Source: Streptomyces cyanogenus (GTDB taxonomy: Bacteria > Actinomycetota > Actinomycetes > Streptomycetales > Streptomycetaceae). From it: a DNA stretch of 64,000 nt. The position numbers were made by a program, and so were the translations under genes. Below the pieces are notes generated by a model. It was not told the DNA's origin and made no database searches. It worked only from the letters and a program-made list of their open reading frames with translations. This document shows positions 7,938 to 15,388 of the stretch, in pieces; the stretch's first letter is position 1; each line of letters starts with the position of its first letter. Location of the stretch: contig NZ_CP071839.1 in NCBI RefSeq assembly GCF_017526105.1, positions 7,354,001-7,418,000 of the forward strand, in the 5' to 3' direction.

Positions 7938-7960
7938 CGACATCTTGCGGGTCGATGTCG
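7938..7960 (+). promoter_or_regulatory. Candidate operator ahead of the sugar-importer operon
   Basis: The inverted repeat CGACATC-N9-GATGTCG encloses one CTTGCG box (7944-7949), the same element that is iterated in front of the LacI gene. It lies about 60 bp upstream of the binding-protein start, in a short AT-richer stretch (AATAATTACAGAATC) likely to be the promoter. Joint control of both promoters by the LacI protein is inferred. Confidence 0.4.
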
Positions 7961-8020
7961 GCGGTGCTTGAGTGTGCGGCGCCCACCGCTTCTGCCACGA
8001 GTGCCATGAGGGGTCCGCCC

Positions 8021-9373
8021 ATGACAAGCACCGGGTTCCGCCGTACCGTCGCCGCGATCGGCGCCTTCTCCTCCCTCGCCCTGACCGCCACCGCCTGCGG
8101 AACGGGAGACGGCGGCTCGGCGGGCGGCAAGACCCGCATCACCGTCAACTGCGAGCCGCCCAGGAGCGCCGCGGTCGACCGCCGGTTCTTCGAGGAGGAC
8201 ATCGCCGCCTTCGAGGAACACCACCCGGACATCGACGTCGTCGCGCACGACGCCTTCCCCTGCCAGGACCCGAAGACCTTCGACGCCAAGCTCGCCGGCG
8301 GCCGGATGGAGGACGTGTTCTACACGTACTTCACCGACGCCCGGCACGTGGTCGACGTCCGTCAGGCCGCCGATCTCACCCCGTACCTGAAGGAACTGAA
8401 GAGCTACCGCACCATCCAGAAGCAGCTGCGGGACATCTACACCGTCGACGGGAAGGTGTACGGCATACCGCGCACCGGATACTCCATGGGGCTGATCTAC
8501 AACCGCGCCCTCTTCCGCAAGGCCGGCCTGGACCCCGACAAACCCCCGGCGACCTGGGACGAGGTCCGTGCCGCAGCCAAGCGGATCGCCGCCCTCGGCG
8601 ACGGCACCGTCGGCTACGCCGACTACAGCGCCCAGAACCAGGGCGGCTGGCACTTCACCGCCGAGCTGTACTCCCAGGGCGGCGACGTCGTCGGCGCGGA
8701 CGGCAGGAAGGCCACCATCGACACCCCTGAAGGCCGCGCCGTCCTGCGGAACCTGCACGACATGCGGTGGACCGACGACTCGATGGGCAGCAAGCAGCTC
8801 CTCGTCATCAACGACGTCCAGCAGATGATGGGTTCGGGCAAGCTCGGCATGTACCTCGCCGCCCCCGACAACATCCCGATCCTCGTCAAGGAGAAGGGCG
8901 GCACCTACCAGGACCTCGCCCTCGCCCCCATGCCCGGCGGCAAGGGCACCCTCATCGGCGGCGACGGCTACATGGTCGGCAGGAAGGCCACGCCCGCCCA
9001 GATCCGCGCCGCCCTGAAGTGGCTCGACCACATGTTCCTCACCCCGGGCAAGGGCTTCCTCGGCGACTACGCGCGCGCCAGGAAGAACGACGCCCCCGTC
9101 GGCCTGCCCGAGCCGCGCCTGTTCACCGGCGCCGCCGACGCCACCGACCAGCGGATCAAGAAGGCCAACGCCAACGTCCCGGTCCGCAACTACCAGGCGT
9201 TCCTCGACGGCAACCGCACCCTCCGGCTGAAGATCGAGCCACCGCACGCCCAGCAGATCTACTCCGTCCTCGACGCCGCGGTCTCCGCCGTCCTCACCCG
9301 CGAGGACGCCGACATCGACCAGCTCCTCCAGGACGCGTCCGGCAAGATCGACAGCATCCTGGCCCGGAGCTGA
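8021..9373 (+). CDS. ABC sugar transporter, solute-binding lipoprotein
   Basis: This is a 450-residue extracellular binding protein of the family-1 (MalE/AglE) type. A lipoprotein signal ends at LTATAC-GTG (cysteine near residue 26). The mature protein shows the family layout, with GKVYGIPRTGYSMGLIYN and an ALKWLDHMF segment. ATG 8021 is preceded by GAGGGG at 8 bases; an ATG 15 bases earlier lacks a site. It is the first gene of an operon with two permeases 5 bp and then 4 bp (overlap) downstream. The neighbouring alpha-glucosidase and GH87 alpha-glucanase suggest alpha-linked glucose oligomers as the ligand. No ATPase gene is present, as is usual in Streptomyces, where a shared MsiK-type ATPase serves several importers. 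Confidence 0.85.
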   Translation: MTSTGFRRTVAAIGAFSSLALTATACGTGDGGSAGGKTRITVNCEPPRSAAVDRRFFEEDIAAFEEHHPDIDVVAHDAFPCQDPKTFDAKLAGGRMEDVFYTYFTDARHVVDVRQAADLTPYLKELKSYRTIQKQLRDIYTVDGKVYGIPRTGYSMGLIYNRALFRKAGLDPDKPPATWDEVRAAAKRIAALGDGTVGYADYSAQNQGGWHFTAELYSQGGDVVGADGRKATIDTPEGRAVLRNLHDMRWTDDSMGSKQLLVINDVQQMMGSGKLGMYLAAPDNIPILVKEKGGTYQDLALAPMPGGKGTLIGGDGYMVGRKATPAQIRAALKWLDHMFLTPGKGFLGDYARARKNDAPVGLPEPRLFTGAADATDQRIKKANANVPVRNYQAFLDGNRTLRLKIEPPHAQQIYSVLDAAVSAVLTREDADIDQLLQDASGKIDSILARS

Positions 9374-9378
9374 CCGCC

Positions 9379-10341
9379 ATGACGAAGACGGCGCACACGG
9401 CCGGGCGGCGGCCCGGGGCGCACCCCGCCGTCCCGCCGGCCCCGGCACCGCCTCCGGCAACGGGCCGCAGACGCCGCCGCCCGACCGACCAGGTCCGGGC
9501 CCACGCCTTCCTCCTCGGCGGACTGCTCTGCTTCGCCCTGTTCTCCTGGTACCCGGCGATCCGCGCGGTCGTCATCGCCTTCCAGACGTACACACCGGGC
9601 TCCCCGCCCGCATGGGCCGGCACCGCCAACTTCACCCGCGTCCTGCACGACCCGGAGTTCACGGCGGCCTGGCGCAACACCCTCGCCTTCACCCTGCTGG
9701 CGCTCCTCCTCGGCTTCGCCGTCCCGTTCCTCCTCGCCCTCGTCCTCAACGAACTACGGCACGCCAGAGCCTTCTTCCGCATCGTGGTCTACCTGCCGGT
9801 GATGATCCCGCCGGTGGTCAGCGCCCTGTTGTGGAAGTGGTTCTACGACCCCGGAGCCGGCCTCGCCAACGAGACGCTGCGCCTGCTGCACCTGCCCACG
9901 TCGAACTGGACCAACGGCACCGGCACCGCACTCGTCTCCCTCGTGCTCGTGGCCACCTGGGCCAACATGGGCGGCACCGTCCTCGTCTACCTGGCCGCCC
10001 TGCAGTCCATCCCCGGCGAGCTGTACGAGGCGGCCGAACTCGACGGCGCCGGCCTCCTCCAGCGCGTCCGGCACGTCACCGTCCCGCAGACCCGGTTCGT
10101 GATCCTGATGCTGATGCTCCTCCAGATCATCGCGACCATGCAGGTGTTCACCGAACCGTTCGTCATCACCGGCGGCGGCCCGGAGAACGCCACGGTCACC
10201 GTCCTCTACCTCATCTACAAATACGCCTTCCTCTACAACGACTTCGGCGGCGCCTGCGCCCTGAGCGTCATGCTCCTCGTGCTGCTCGGCGCCTTCTCCG
10301 CCGGCTACCTGCGGCTCACCCGCTCCGAGGGGGACGCATGA
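9379..10341 (+). CDS. ABC sugar transporter permease (MalF type)
   Basis: A 320-residue inner-membrane permease. After a Pro/Arg-rich cytoplasmic N-terminus of about 40 residues there are about six membrane spans (LLGGLLCFALFSWY; LAFTLLALLLGFAVPFLLALV; IVVYLPVMIPPVVSALLW; and later ones). The cytoplasmic EAA loop that docks the ATPase reads EAAELDGAGLLQRVRHVTVP, close to consensus. It starts 5 bp after the binding-protein stop and its stop overlaps the next permease start (ATGA), so the two permeases are translationally coupled and form a heterodimer. Confidence 0.9.
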   Translation: MTKTAHTAGRRPGAHPAVPPAPAPPPATGRRRRRPTDQVRAHAFLLGGLLCFALFSWYPAIRAVVIAFQTYTPGSPPAWAGTANFTRVLHDPEFTAAWRNTLAFTLLALLLGFAVPFLLALVLNELRHARAFFRIVVYLPVMIPPVVSALLWKWFYDPGAGLANETLRLLHLPTSNWTNGTGTALVSLVLVATWANMGGTVLVYLAALQSIPGELYEAAELDGAGLLQRVRHVTVPQTRFVILMLMLLQIIATMQVFTEPFVITGGGPENATVTVLYLIYKYAFLYNDFGGACALSVMLLVLLGAFSAGYLRLTRSEGDA

Positions 10342-11216
10342 ACAGCACCCGCACCCTCGTCTCCCCGGCCGCCCTCGCCCGCCCCCGCGGAAAGGCCGTC
10401 TACTGGACGGTGTTCACGGCCGTCGTCGTCCTCTTCGCGCTCGCCTTCCTCTTCCCCGTCTACTGGATGGTGACCGGCGCGCTGAAGTCCCCGGACGAGG
10501 TGGCCCGGACCCCGCCGACGCTCGCACCCGAACACTGGCACCTCGGCGGCTACACCGACGCCTGGAATCTGATGCAGCTCCCGCAGCACCTGCTGAACAC
10601 GGTCGTCCAGGCGGCCGGCGCCTGGGCCTGCCAACTGGTGTTCTGCACAGCCGCCGCGTACTCCCTGTCCAAGCTGAGGCCCGCCTTCGGCAAGGCCGTC
10701 CTCGGCGGCATCCTCGCCACCCTCATGGTCCCGGCCCAGGCCCTGCTCGTCCCCAAGTACCTCACCGTCGCCGACCTGCCGCTGATCCACACCAGCCTGC
10801 TCGACGACCCCCTCGCCATCTGGCTGCCGGCCGCCGCGAACGCCTTCAACCTCTACCTGCTCAAACGGTTCTTCGACCAGTTGCCCCGCGACGTCCTGGA
10901 GGCCGCCGAGATCGACGGCGCCGGACCGCTGCGGATCCTGTGGTCCGTCGTCCTGCCCATGTCCCGGCCGGTGCTCGGCGTGGTCTCCATCTTCGCGCTG
11001 GTCGCCGTCTGGCAGGACTTCCTGTGGCCGCTGATGGTCTTCTCCGACACCGGCAGGCAGCCGATCAGCGTGGCGCTGGTCCAGCTGTCGCAGAACATCC
11101 AGCTCACCGTGCTCATCGCCGCGATGGTGATCGCCAGCATCCCGATGGTGGCGCTGTTCCTCGTCTTCCAGCGGCACATCATCGCGGGGATCAGCGCGGG
11201 CAGCACCAAGGGCTGA
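10338..11216 (+). CDS. ABC sugar transporter permease (MalG type)
   Basis: A 292-residue permease and partner of the preceding one, with six predicted spans. It has the typical MalG opening (FLFPVYWMVTGALKSPDEV) and EAA loop (EAAEIDGAGPLRILWSVVLP). The start overlaps the upstream stop by 4 bp. The C-terminal segment (FLVFQRHIIAGISAGSTKG) is the usual ending of this family. It should bring oligosaccharide into the cytoplasm for the alpha-glucosidase encoded 31 bp downstream. Confidence 0.9.
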   Translation: MNSTRTLVSPAALARPRGKAVYWTVFTAVVVLFALAFLFPVYWMVTGALKSPDEVARTPPTLAPEHWHLGGYTDAWNLMQLPQHLLNTVVQAAGAWACQLVFCTAAAYSLSKLRPAFGKAVLGGILATLMVPAQALLVPKYLTVADLPLIHTSLLDDPLAIWLPAAANAFNLYLLKRFFDQLPRDVLEAAEIDGAGPLRILWSVVLPMSRPVLGVVSIFALVAVWQDFLWPLMVFSDTGRQPISVALVQLSQNIQLTVLIAAMVIASIPMVALFLVFQRHIIAGISAGSTKG

Positions 11217-11247
11217 CGCCGCCACCCTCCACAGAAAGGCACACCCC

Positions 11248-12855
11248 GTGGGACAGCCCCGCCATGCCCGGAAAGACCCTGACTGGTGGCGCTCGGCCGT
11301 CATCTACCAGGTGTACGTCCGCAGCTTCGCCGACGGCGACGGCGACGGCACCGGCGACCTCGCGGGCGTCCGCTCCCGGCTGCCGTACCTTGCCGGACTC
11401 GGCGTCGACGCCCTGTGGTTCACCCCCTGGTACCTGTCACCCCTGAAGGACGGCGGCTACGACGTCGTCGACTACCGGGCCGTCGACCCCGCCTTCGGTA
11501 CCCTCGCCGAGGCCGAGAAACTCATCGCCGAGGCACGTGCACTGGGCATCCGGACCATCGTCGACATCGTGCCCAACCACGTCTCCGACCAGCACCCCTG
11601 GTTCCGGGCCGCACTCGCCGCCGGGCCCGGCAGCCCCGAACGCGAACTGTTCCACTTCCGGCCCGGACGCGGCCCGGACGGCGAACTCCCGCCGAACGAC
11701 TGGCCGTCGCAGTTCGCCGGCGCCACCGAACCGGTGTGGACCCGCCTCCCCGACGGCGACTGGTACCTGCACCTGTTCACCCCCGAACAACCCGACCTCA
11801 ACTGGGCCCACCCGGCCGTCCGCCAGGAACACGAGGACATCCTGCGCTTCTGGTTCGAGCGGGGCGTCGCCGGCGTCCGCATCGACTCGGCGGCCCTGCT
11901 CGCCAAGGACCCGGACCTCCCCGACCTCGCCGCACACCCCGAACCGCACCCCTTCCTCGACCGCGACGAACTCCACACCGTCTACCGCTCCTGGCGGCGC
12001 GTGGCGGACGAGTACGGCGCCGTGTTCGTCGGCGAGGTCTGGCTCCCCGACCCCGAACGCTTCGCCCGCTACCTGCGCCCGGACGAACTCCACACCGCCT
12101 TCAACTTCTCCTTCCTCACCTGTCCCTGGGACGCGGGCCGGCTGCGCGCCGCGATCGACACCACCATCGCCGAACACGCCCCCGTCGGCGCCCCGGCCAC
12201 CTGGGTGCTGTGCAACCACGACGTCACCCGCACGGTCACCCGGTACGGCCGCGCCGACACCGCCTTCGACTTCGCCGCCAAGGCCTTCGGCACGCCGACG
12301 GACCTGGCGCTGGGGACACGGAGGGCGCGTGCCGCGGCACTGCTGTCGCTGGCGCTGCCGGGATCGGTGTACGTCTACCAGGGGGAGGAACTGGGGCTGC
12401 CGGAGGCCGAGATACCGGTCGACCGCATACAGGATCCGATGTACGTCCGATCGCACGGAGCCGACCCCGGCCGCGACGGCTGCCGGGTGCCGCTGCCGTG
12501 GGTCGACGGCATGCCGTACGCGGGGTTCGGTTCCCAGGCGGAACCCTGGCTGCCGCAGCCGGCCGACTGGCCCTCGTATGCGGTAGACCGTCAACTGCAG
12601 GACCCCGATTCCATGCTCACCCTCTACCGCCGGGCCATCGCCCTGCGCCCCCGGTTCGGTGACGGCCCCCTGACCTGGCTGCCCGCCCCCGACGGCGTGC
12701 TCGCCTTCTCCCGCGCGGACGGTGTGCTGTGCGTGGTCAACCTCGCGGCCACGCCCGCCGAACTGCCCGCCCACTCCCGGCTCCTGCTCGGCAGCGGTCC
12801 GCTGGACGACGCGGGCCGGCTGCCGCAGGACACGGCGGCCTGGCTGCGGGCCTGA
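11248..12855 (+). CDS. GH13 alpha-glucosidase (cytoplasmic)
   Basis: A 535-residue GH13 enzyme that releases glucose from the non-reducing end of alpha-gluco-oligosaccharides. The (beta/alpha)8 barrel motifs are intact: DIVPNH (106-111), GVRIDS with nucleophile D213, FVGEVW with acid/base E263, and CNHDVTR with D325. There is no signal peptide (WWRSAVIYQVYVRSF begins at residue 13), so it acts inside the cell on imported sugar. GTG 11248 has AGAAAGG upstream. The nearby Ca-site loop is DGDGDGTGD. Size and motifs fit actinobacterial subfamily-30-like alpha-glucosidases. Linkage preference (alpha-1,4 or alpha-1,3) cannot be read from the sequence. Confidence 0.88.
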   Translation: MGQPRHARKDPDWWRSAVIYQVYVRSFADGDGDGTGDLAGVRSRLPYLAGLGVDALWFTPWYLSPLKDGGYDVVDYRAVDPAFGTLAEAEKLIAEARALGIRTIVDIVPNHVSDQHPWFRAALAAGPGSPERELFHFRPGRGPDGELPPNDWPSQFAGATEPVWTRLPDGDWYLHLFTPEQPDLNWAHPAVRQEHEDILRFWFERGVAGVRIDSAALLAKDPDLPDLAAHPEPHPFLDRDELHTVYRSWRRVADEYGAVFVGEVWLPDPERFARYLRPDELHTAFNFSFLTCPWDAGRLRAAIDTTIAEHAPVGAPATWVLCNHDVTRTVTRYGRADTAFDFAAKAFGTPTDLALGTRRARAAALLSLALPGSVYVYQGEELGLPEAEIPVDRIQDPMYVRSHGADPGRDGCRVPLPWVDGMPYAGFGSQAEPWLPQPADWPSYAVDRQLQDPDSMLTLYRRAIALRPRFGDGPLTWLPAPDGVLAFSRADGVLCVVNLAATPAELPAHSRLLLGSGPLDDAGRLPQDTAAWLRA

Positions 12856-12936
12856 GCCGCACCGGTTCGCGGCGGCCCGGCCGCGCGCCTGAGCCGCGCC
12901 GGTTCGCGGCGGCCCGGCCGCGTGCCCGAGCCGCAC
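12850..12936. repeat. 37-bp tandem repeat, 2.3 copies
   Basis: Unit 1 is 12850-12886, unit 2 is 12887-12923, and a 13-base partial copy follows. Units 1 and 2 differ at only a few bases. The first unit starts in the last codon of the alpha-glucosidase and contains its stop codon; the repeat fills most of the gap before the GH87 gene. The internal GCGGCGGCCCGGCCGCG is palindromic and could form a hairpin. It resembles the way the PPTase gene end was duplicated at 3461-4084. Confidence 0.8.
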
Positions 12937-12986
12937 CCGTACGCACCTTGCTGTCCCACGCACCCCCACCACGAAGGGATCGGCAC

Positions 12987-15164
12987 ATGCACAGCAGCAC
13001 CGCTGGACACGTCCGGCGCATGCCGGCGATCGGGGCGGTCGTCGCCCTCGCCGCCGGCATGCTCGTCGCCGTCGCCCCGGCCGCCCACGCGGCGGCGGGC
13101 GCCACCCTGCCCTTCACCTCCGTGGAGGCCGAGGCGGCGACGGGCAACGGTACGCGGATCGGCCCGGACCACACGCAGGGCAGCCTCGCCTCGGAGGCCT
13201 CCGGCCGGCAGGCCGTGCGGCTGGCGGCCGGGCAGCGGGTGGAGTTCACCGTGCCCCGCACCTCCAATGCGCTGAATGTCGCGTACAGCGTCCCGGACGG
13301 TCAGTCCGGGGCGCTGAACGTGTACGTCAACGGCACCCGGCTGACCAGGACCCTCCCGGTGACCTCCAAGTACTCCTACATCGACACCGGCTGGATTCCC
13401 GGCGCCAGGACGCACCACTTCTTCGACAACACCCGGCTGCTGCTCGGGCAGGACGTCCAGGCCGGCGACAAGGTCGCCGTCGAGGCGGCCGGCGTCCAGG
13501 TCACCGTCGACGTCGCCGACTTCGAGCAGGCGGCACCGGCCGCCACCCAGCCCGCCGGTTCGGTGTCCGTCGTCTCCAAGGGCGCCGACCCCAGCGGCGG
13601 CGGCGACTCCACCCAGGCCTTCCGGGACGCCATCGCCGCGGCCCAGGGCGGCACGGTGTGGATCCCGCCGGGCGACTACCGGATCACGTCCTCCCTGAGC
13701 GGCGTACAGAACGTGACCCTCCAGGGCGCCGGCAGCTGGTACTCGGTCGTGCACACCTCCCGCTTCATCGACCAGTCCTCCTCCGCCGGCCGGGTCCGCA
13801 TCAAGGACTTCGCAGTCGTCGGCGAGGTCACCGAACGCGTCGACTCCAGCCCGGACAACTTCGTCAACGGCTCCCTCGGACCCGACTCGTCCGTCTCCGG
13901 CATGTGGATCCAGCACCTGAAGGTCGGCCTGTGGCTCACGGGCAACAACGACAACCTGGTGGTGGAGAACAGCCGCATCCTCGACACCACCGCCGACGGC
14001 CTCAACCTCAACGGCACCGCGAAGAACGTCCGGGTCCGCAACAACTTCCTGCGCAACCAGGGCGACGACTCCCTCGCCATGTGGTCGCTGTACTCCCCGG
14101 ACACCGGCTCCAGCTTCGAGAACAACACCGTCTCGCAGCCCAACCTCGCCAACGGCATCGCCGTCTACGGCGGCACCGACATCACCGTACGCAACAACCT
14201 GATCTCCGACACCAACGCCCTCGGCAGCGGGATCGCCATCTCCAACCAGAAGTTCCTCGACCCCTTCCACCCCCTCGCCGGCACCATCACGGTCGACGGC
14301 AACACCCTGGTGCGCACCGGTGCGATGAACCCCAACTGGAACCACCCGATGGGCGCCCTGCGCGTCGACTCCTACGACAGCGCCATCGACGCGAGGATCG
14401 ACATCACCGACACGACGATCACCGACAGCCCCTACAGCGCCTTCGAGTTCGTCTCCGGCGGCGGCCGCGGACACCCGGTGCGCAACGTCAACGTCTCCGG
14501 CGCGACCGTGCGGAACACCGGTACGGTCGTGGTCCAGGCCGAGGCACCGGGTGCGGCCACCTTCAGCGAGGTCACCGCCACCCAGGTCGGGGCGTCCGGC
14601 GTCTACAACTGCCCCTACCCGGCGAACTCCGGCTCCTTCACCGTCACCGACGGCGGCGGCAACTCCGGCTGGGCCGGAACCTGGCCGGACTGCTCCAGCT
14701 GGCCGCAGCCCGGGCAGGGCAACCCCGAACCGGACCCGAAGCGGAACCTCGTCAAGGGCCGCCCGGCCACCGCGACGGGCTCCCAGGACGTCTACACCCC
14801 GGGCAAGGCGGCCGACGGTGACGCGAACAGCTACTGGGAGTCCGCCAACAACGCCTTCCCGCAGTCCTGGACGGTCGACCTCGGCTCGTCCTACGCCGTG
14901 CGCCGCCTGGTGCTGAAGCTGCCGCCGTCCGCCGCCTGGGGCGCCCGTACCCAGACCGTCACGGTGCTCGGCAGCACCGGCGGTTCCGGCTACTCGACCG
15001 TCACGGCCGCCCAGGGCTACCGCTTCGACCCGGCCACCGGCAACACCGCGACCGTGTCCCTGCCGGCCGGCACCAGCCTGCGCTACCTCCGGCTGACCGT
15101 CAGCGCCAACACGGGATGGCCGGCGGGCCAGTTCAGCGAGGTGGAGGCGTATGTGACACCCTGA
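12987..15164 (+). CDS. Secreted GH87 alpha-1,3-glucanase (mycodextranase family)
   Basis: A 725-residue exported protein with a signal peptide (cleavage near AHA-AAG, residue 36), an N-terminal CBM6/35-like beta-sandwich (about 40-180), a right-handed beta-helix typical of GH87 (about 190-570), a short Pro-rich linker, and a C-terminal F5/8-type discoidin CBM (about 590-725). Three acidic residues stand in the GH87 arrangement: D337 in ADGLN and D360/D361 in QGDDS, 23 and 24 residues apart. This matches the spacing I remember for the catalytic Asp residues of characterised bacterial alpha-1,3-glucanases. The substrate would be alpha-1,3-glucan, mainly of fungal walls. It lies 131 bp after the alpha-glucosidase, and AAGGGA precedes ATG 12987. 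Confidence 0.82.
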   Translation: MHSSTAGHVRRMPAIGAVVALAAGMLVAVAPAAHAAAGATLPFTSVEAEAATGNGTRIGPDHTQGSLASEASGRQAVRLAAGQRVEFTVPRTSNALNVAYSVPDGQSGALNVYVNGTRLTRTLPVTSKYSYIDTGWIPGARTHHFFDNTRLLLGQDVQAGDKVAVEAAGVQVTVDVADFEQAAPAATQPAGSVSVVSKGADPSGGGDSTQAFRDAIAAAQGGTVWIPPGDYRITSSLSGVQNVTLQGAGSWYSVVHTSRFIDQSSSAGRVRIKDFAVVGEVTERVDSSPDNFVNGSLGPDSSVSGMWIQHLKVGLWLTGNNDNLVVENSRILDTTADGLNLNGTAKNVRVRNNFLRNQGDDSLAMWSLYSPDTGSSFENNTVSQPNLANGIAVYGGTDITVRNNLISDTNALGSGIAISNQKFLDPFHPLAGTITVDGNTLVRTGAMNPNWNHPMGALRVDSYDSAIDARIDITDTTITDSPYSAFEFVSGGGRGHPVRNVNVSGATVRNTGTVVVQAEAPGAATFSEVTATQVGASGVYNCPYPANSGSFTVTDGGGNSGWAGTWPDCSSWPQPGQGNPEPDPKRNLVKGRPATATGSQDVYTPGKAADGDANSYWESANNAFPQSWTVDLGSSYAVRRLVLKLPPSAAWGARTQTVTVLGSTGGSGYSTVTAAQGYRFDPATGNTATVSLPAGTSLRYLRLTVSANTGWPAGQFSEVEAYVTP

Positions 15165-15174
15165 CGCCACCCAC

Positions 15175-15210
15175 CGCCGTCCCCCGGCGCGTCCGCGCCG
15201 GGGGACGGCG
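15175..15210 (+). terminator. Strong hairpin after the GH87 gene
   Basis: A 17-bp perfect stem (CGCCGTCCCCCGGCGCG against its complement) with a minimal loop lies 10 bp after the GH87 stop. There is no U tract, as is common in Streptomyces terminators. It would separate the glucan operon from the phospholipase gene. Confidence 0.8.
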
Positions 15211-15388
15211 CCGAGCACGAGGAGGAGTGGGCCGCCCCGCGCCGGACGCGCGGCACCGCACGGACCGCCGAGTTTCACATGGACGCCACCAGACCCTTCC
15301 CTGACGTTTGCTGCTCTTGGAACACTCGCTCCGCGCAGATTCCGTCATCTGACGGCATCGGTACGTCAGGATGAGAGGACCCTCACCC

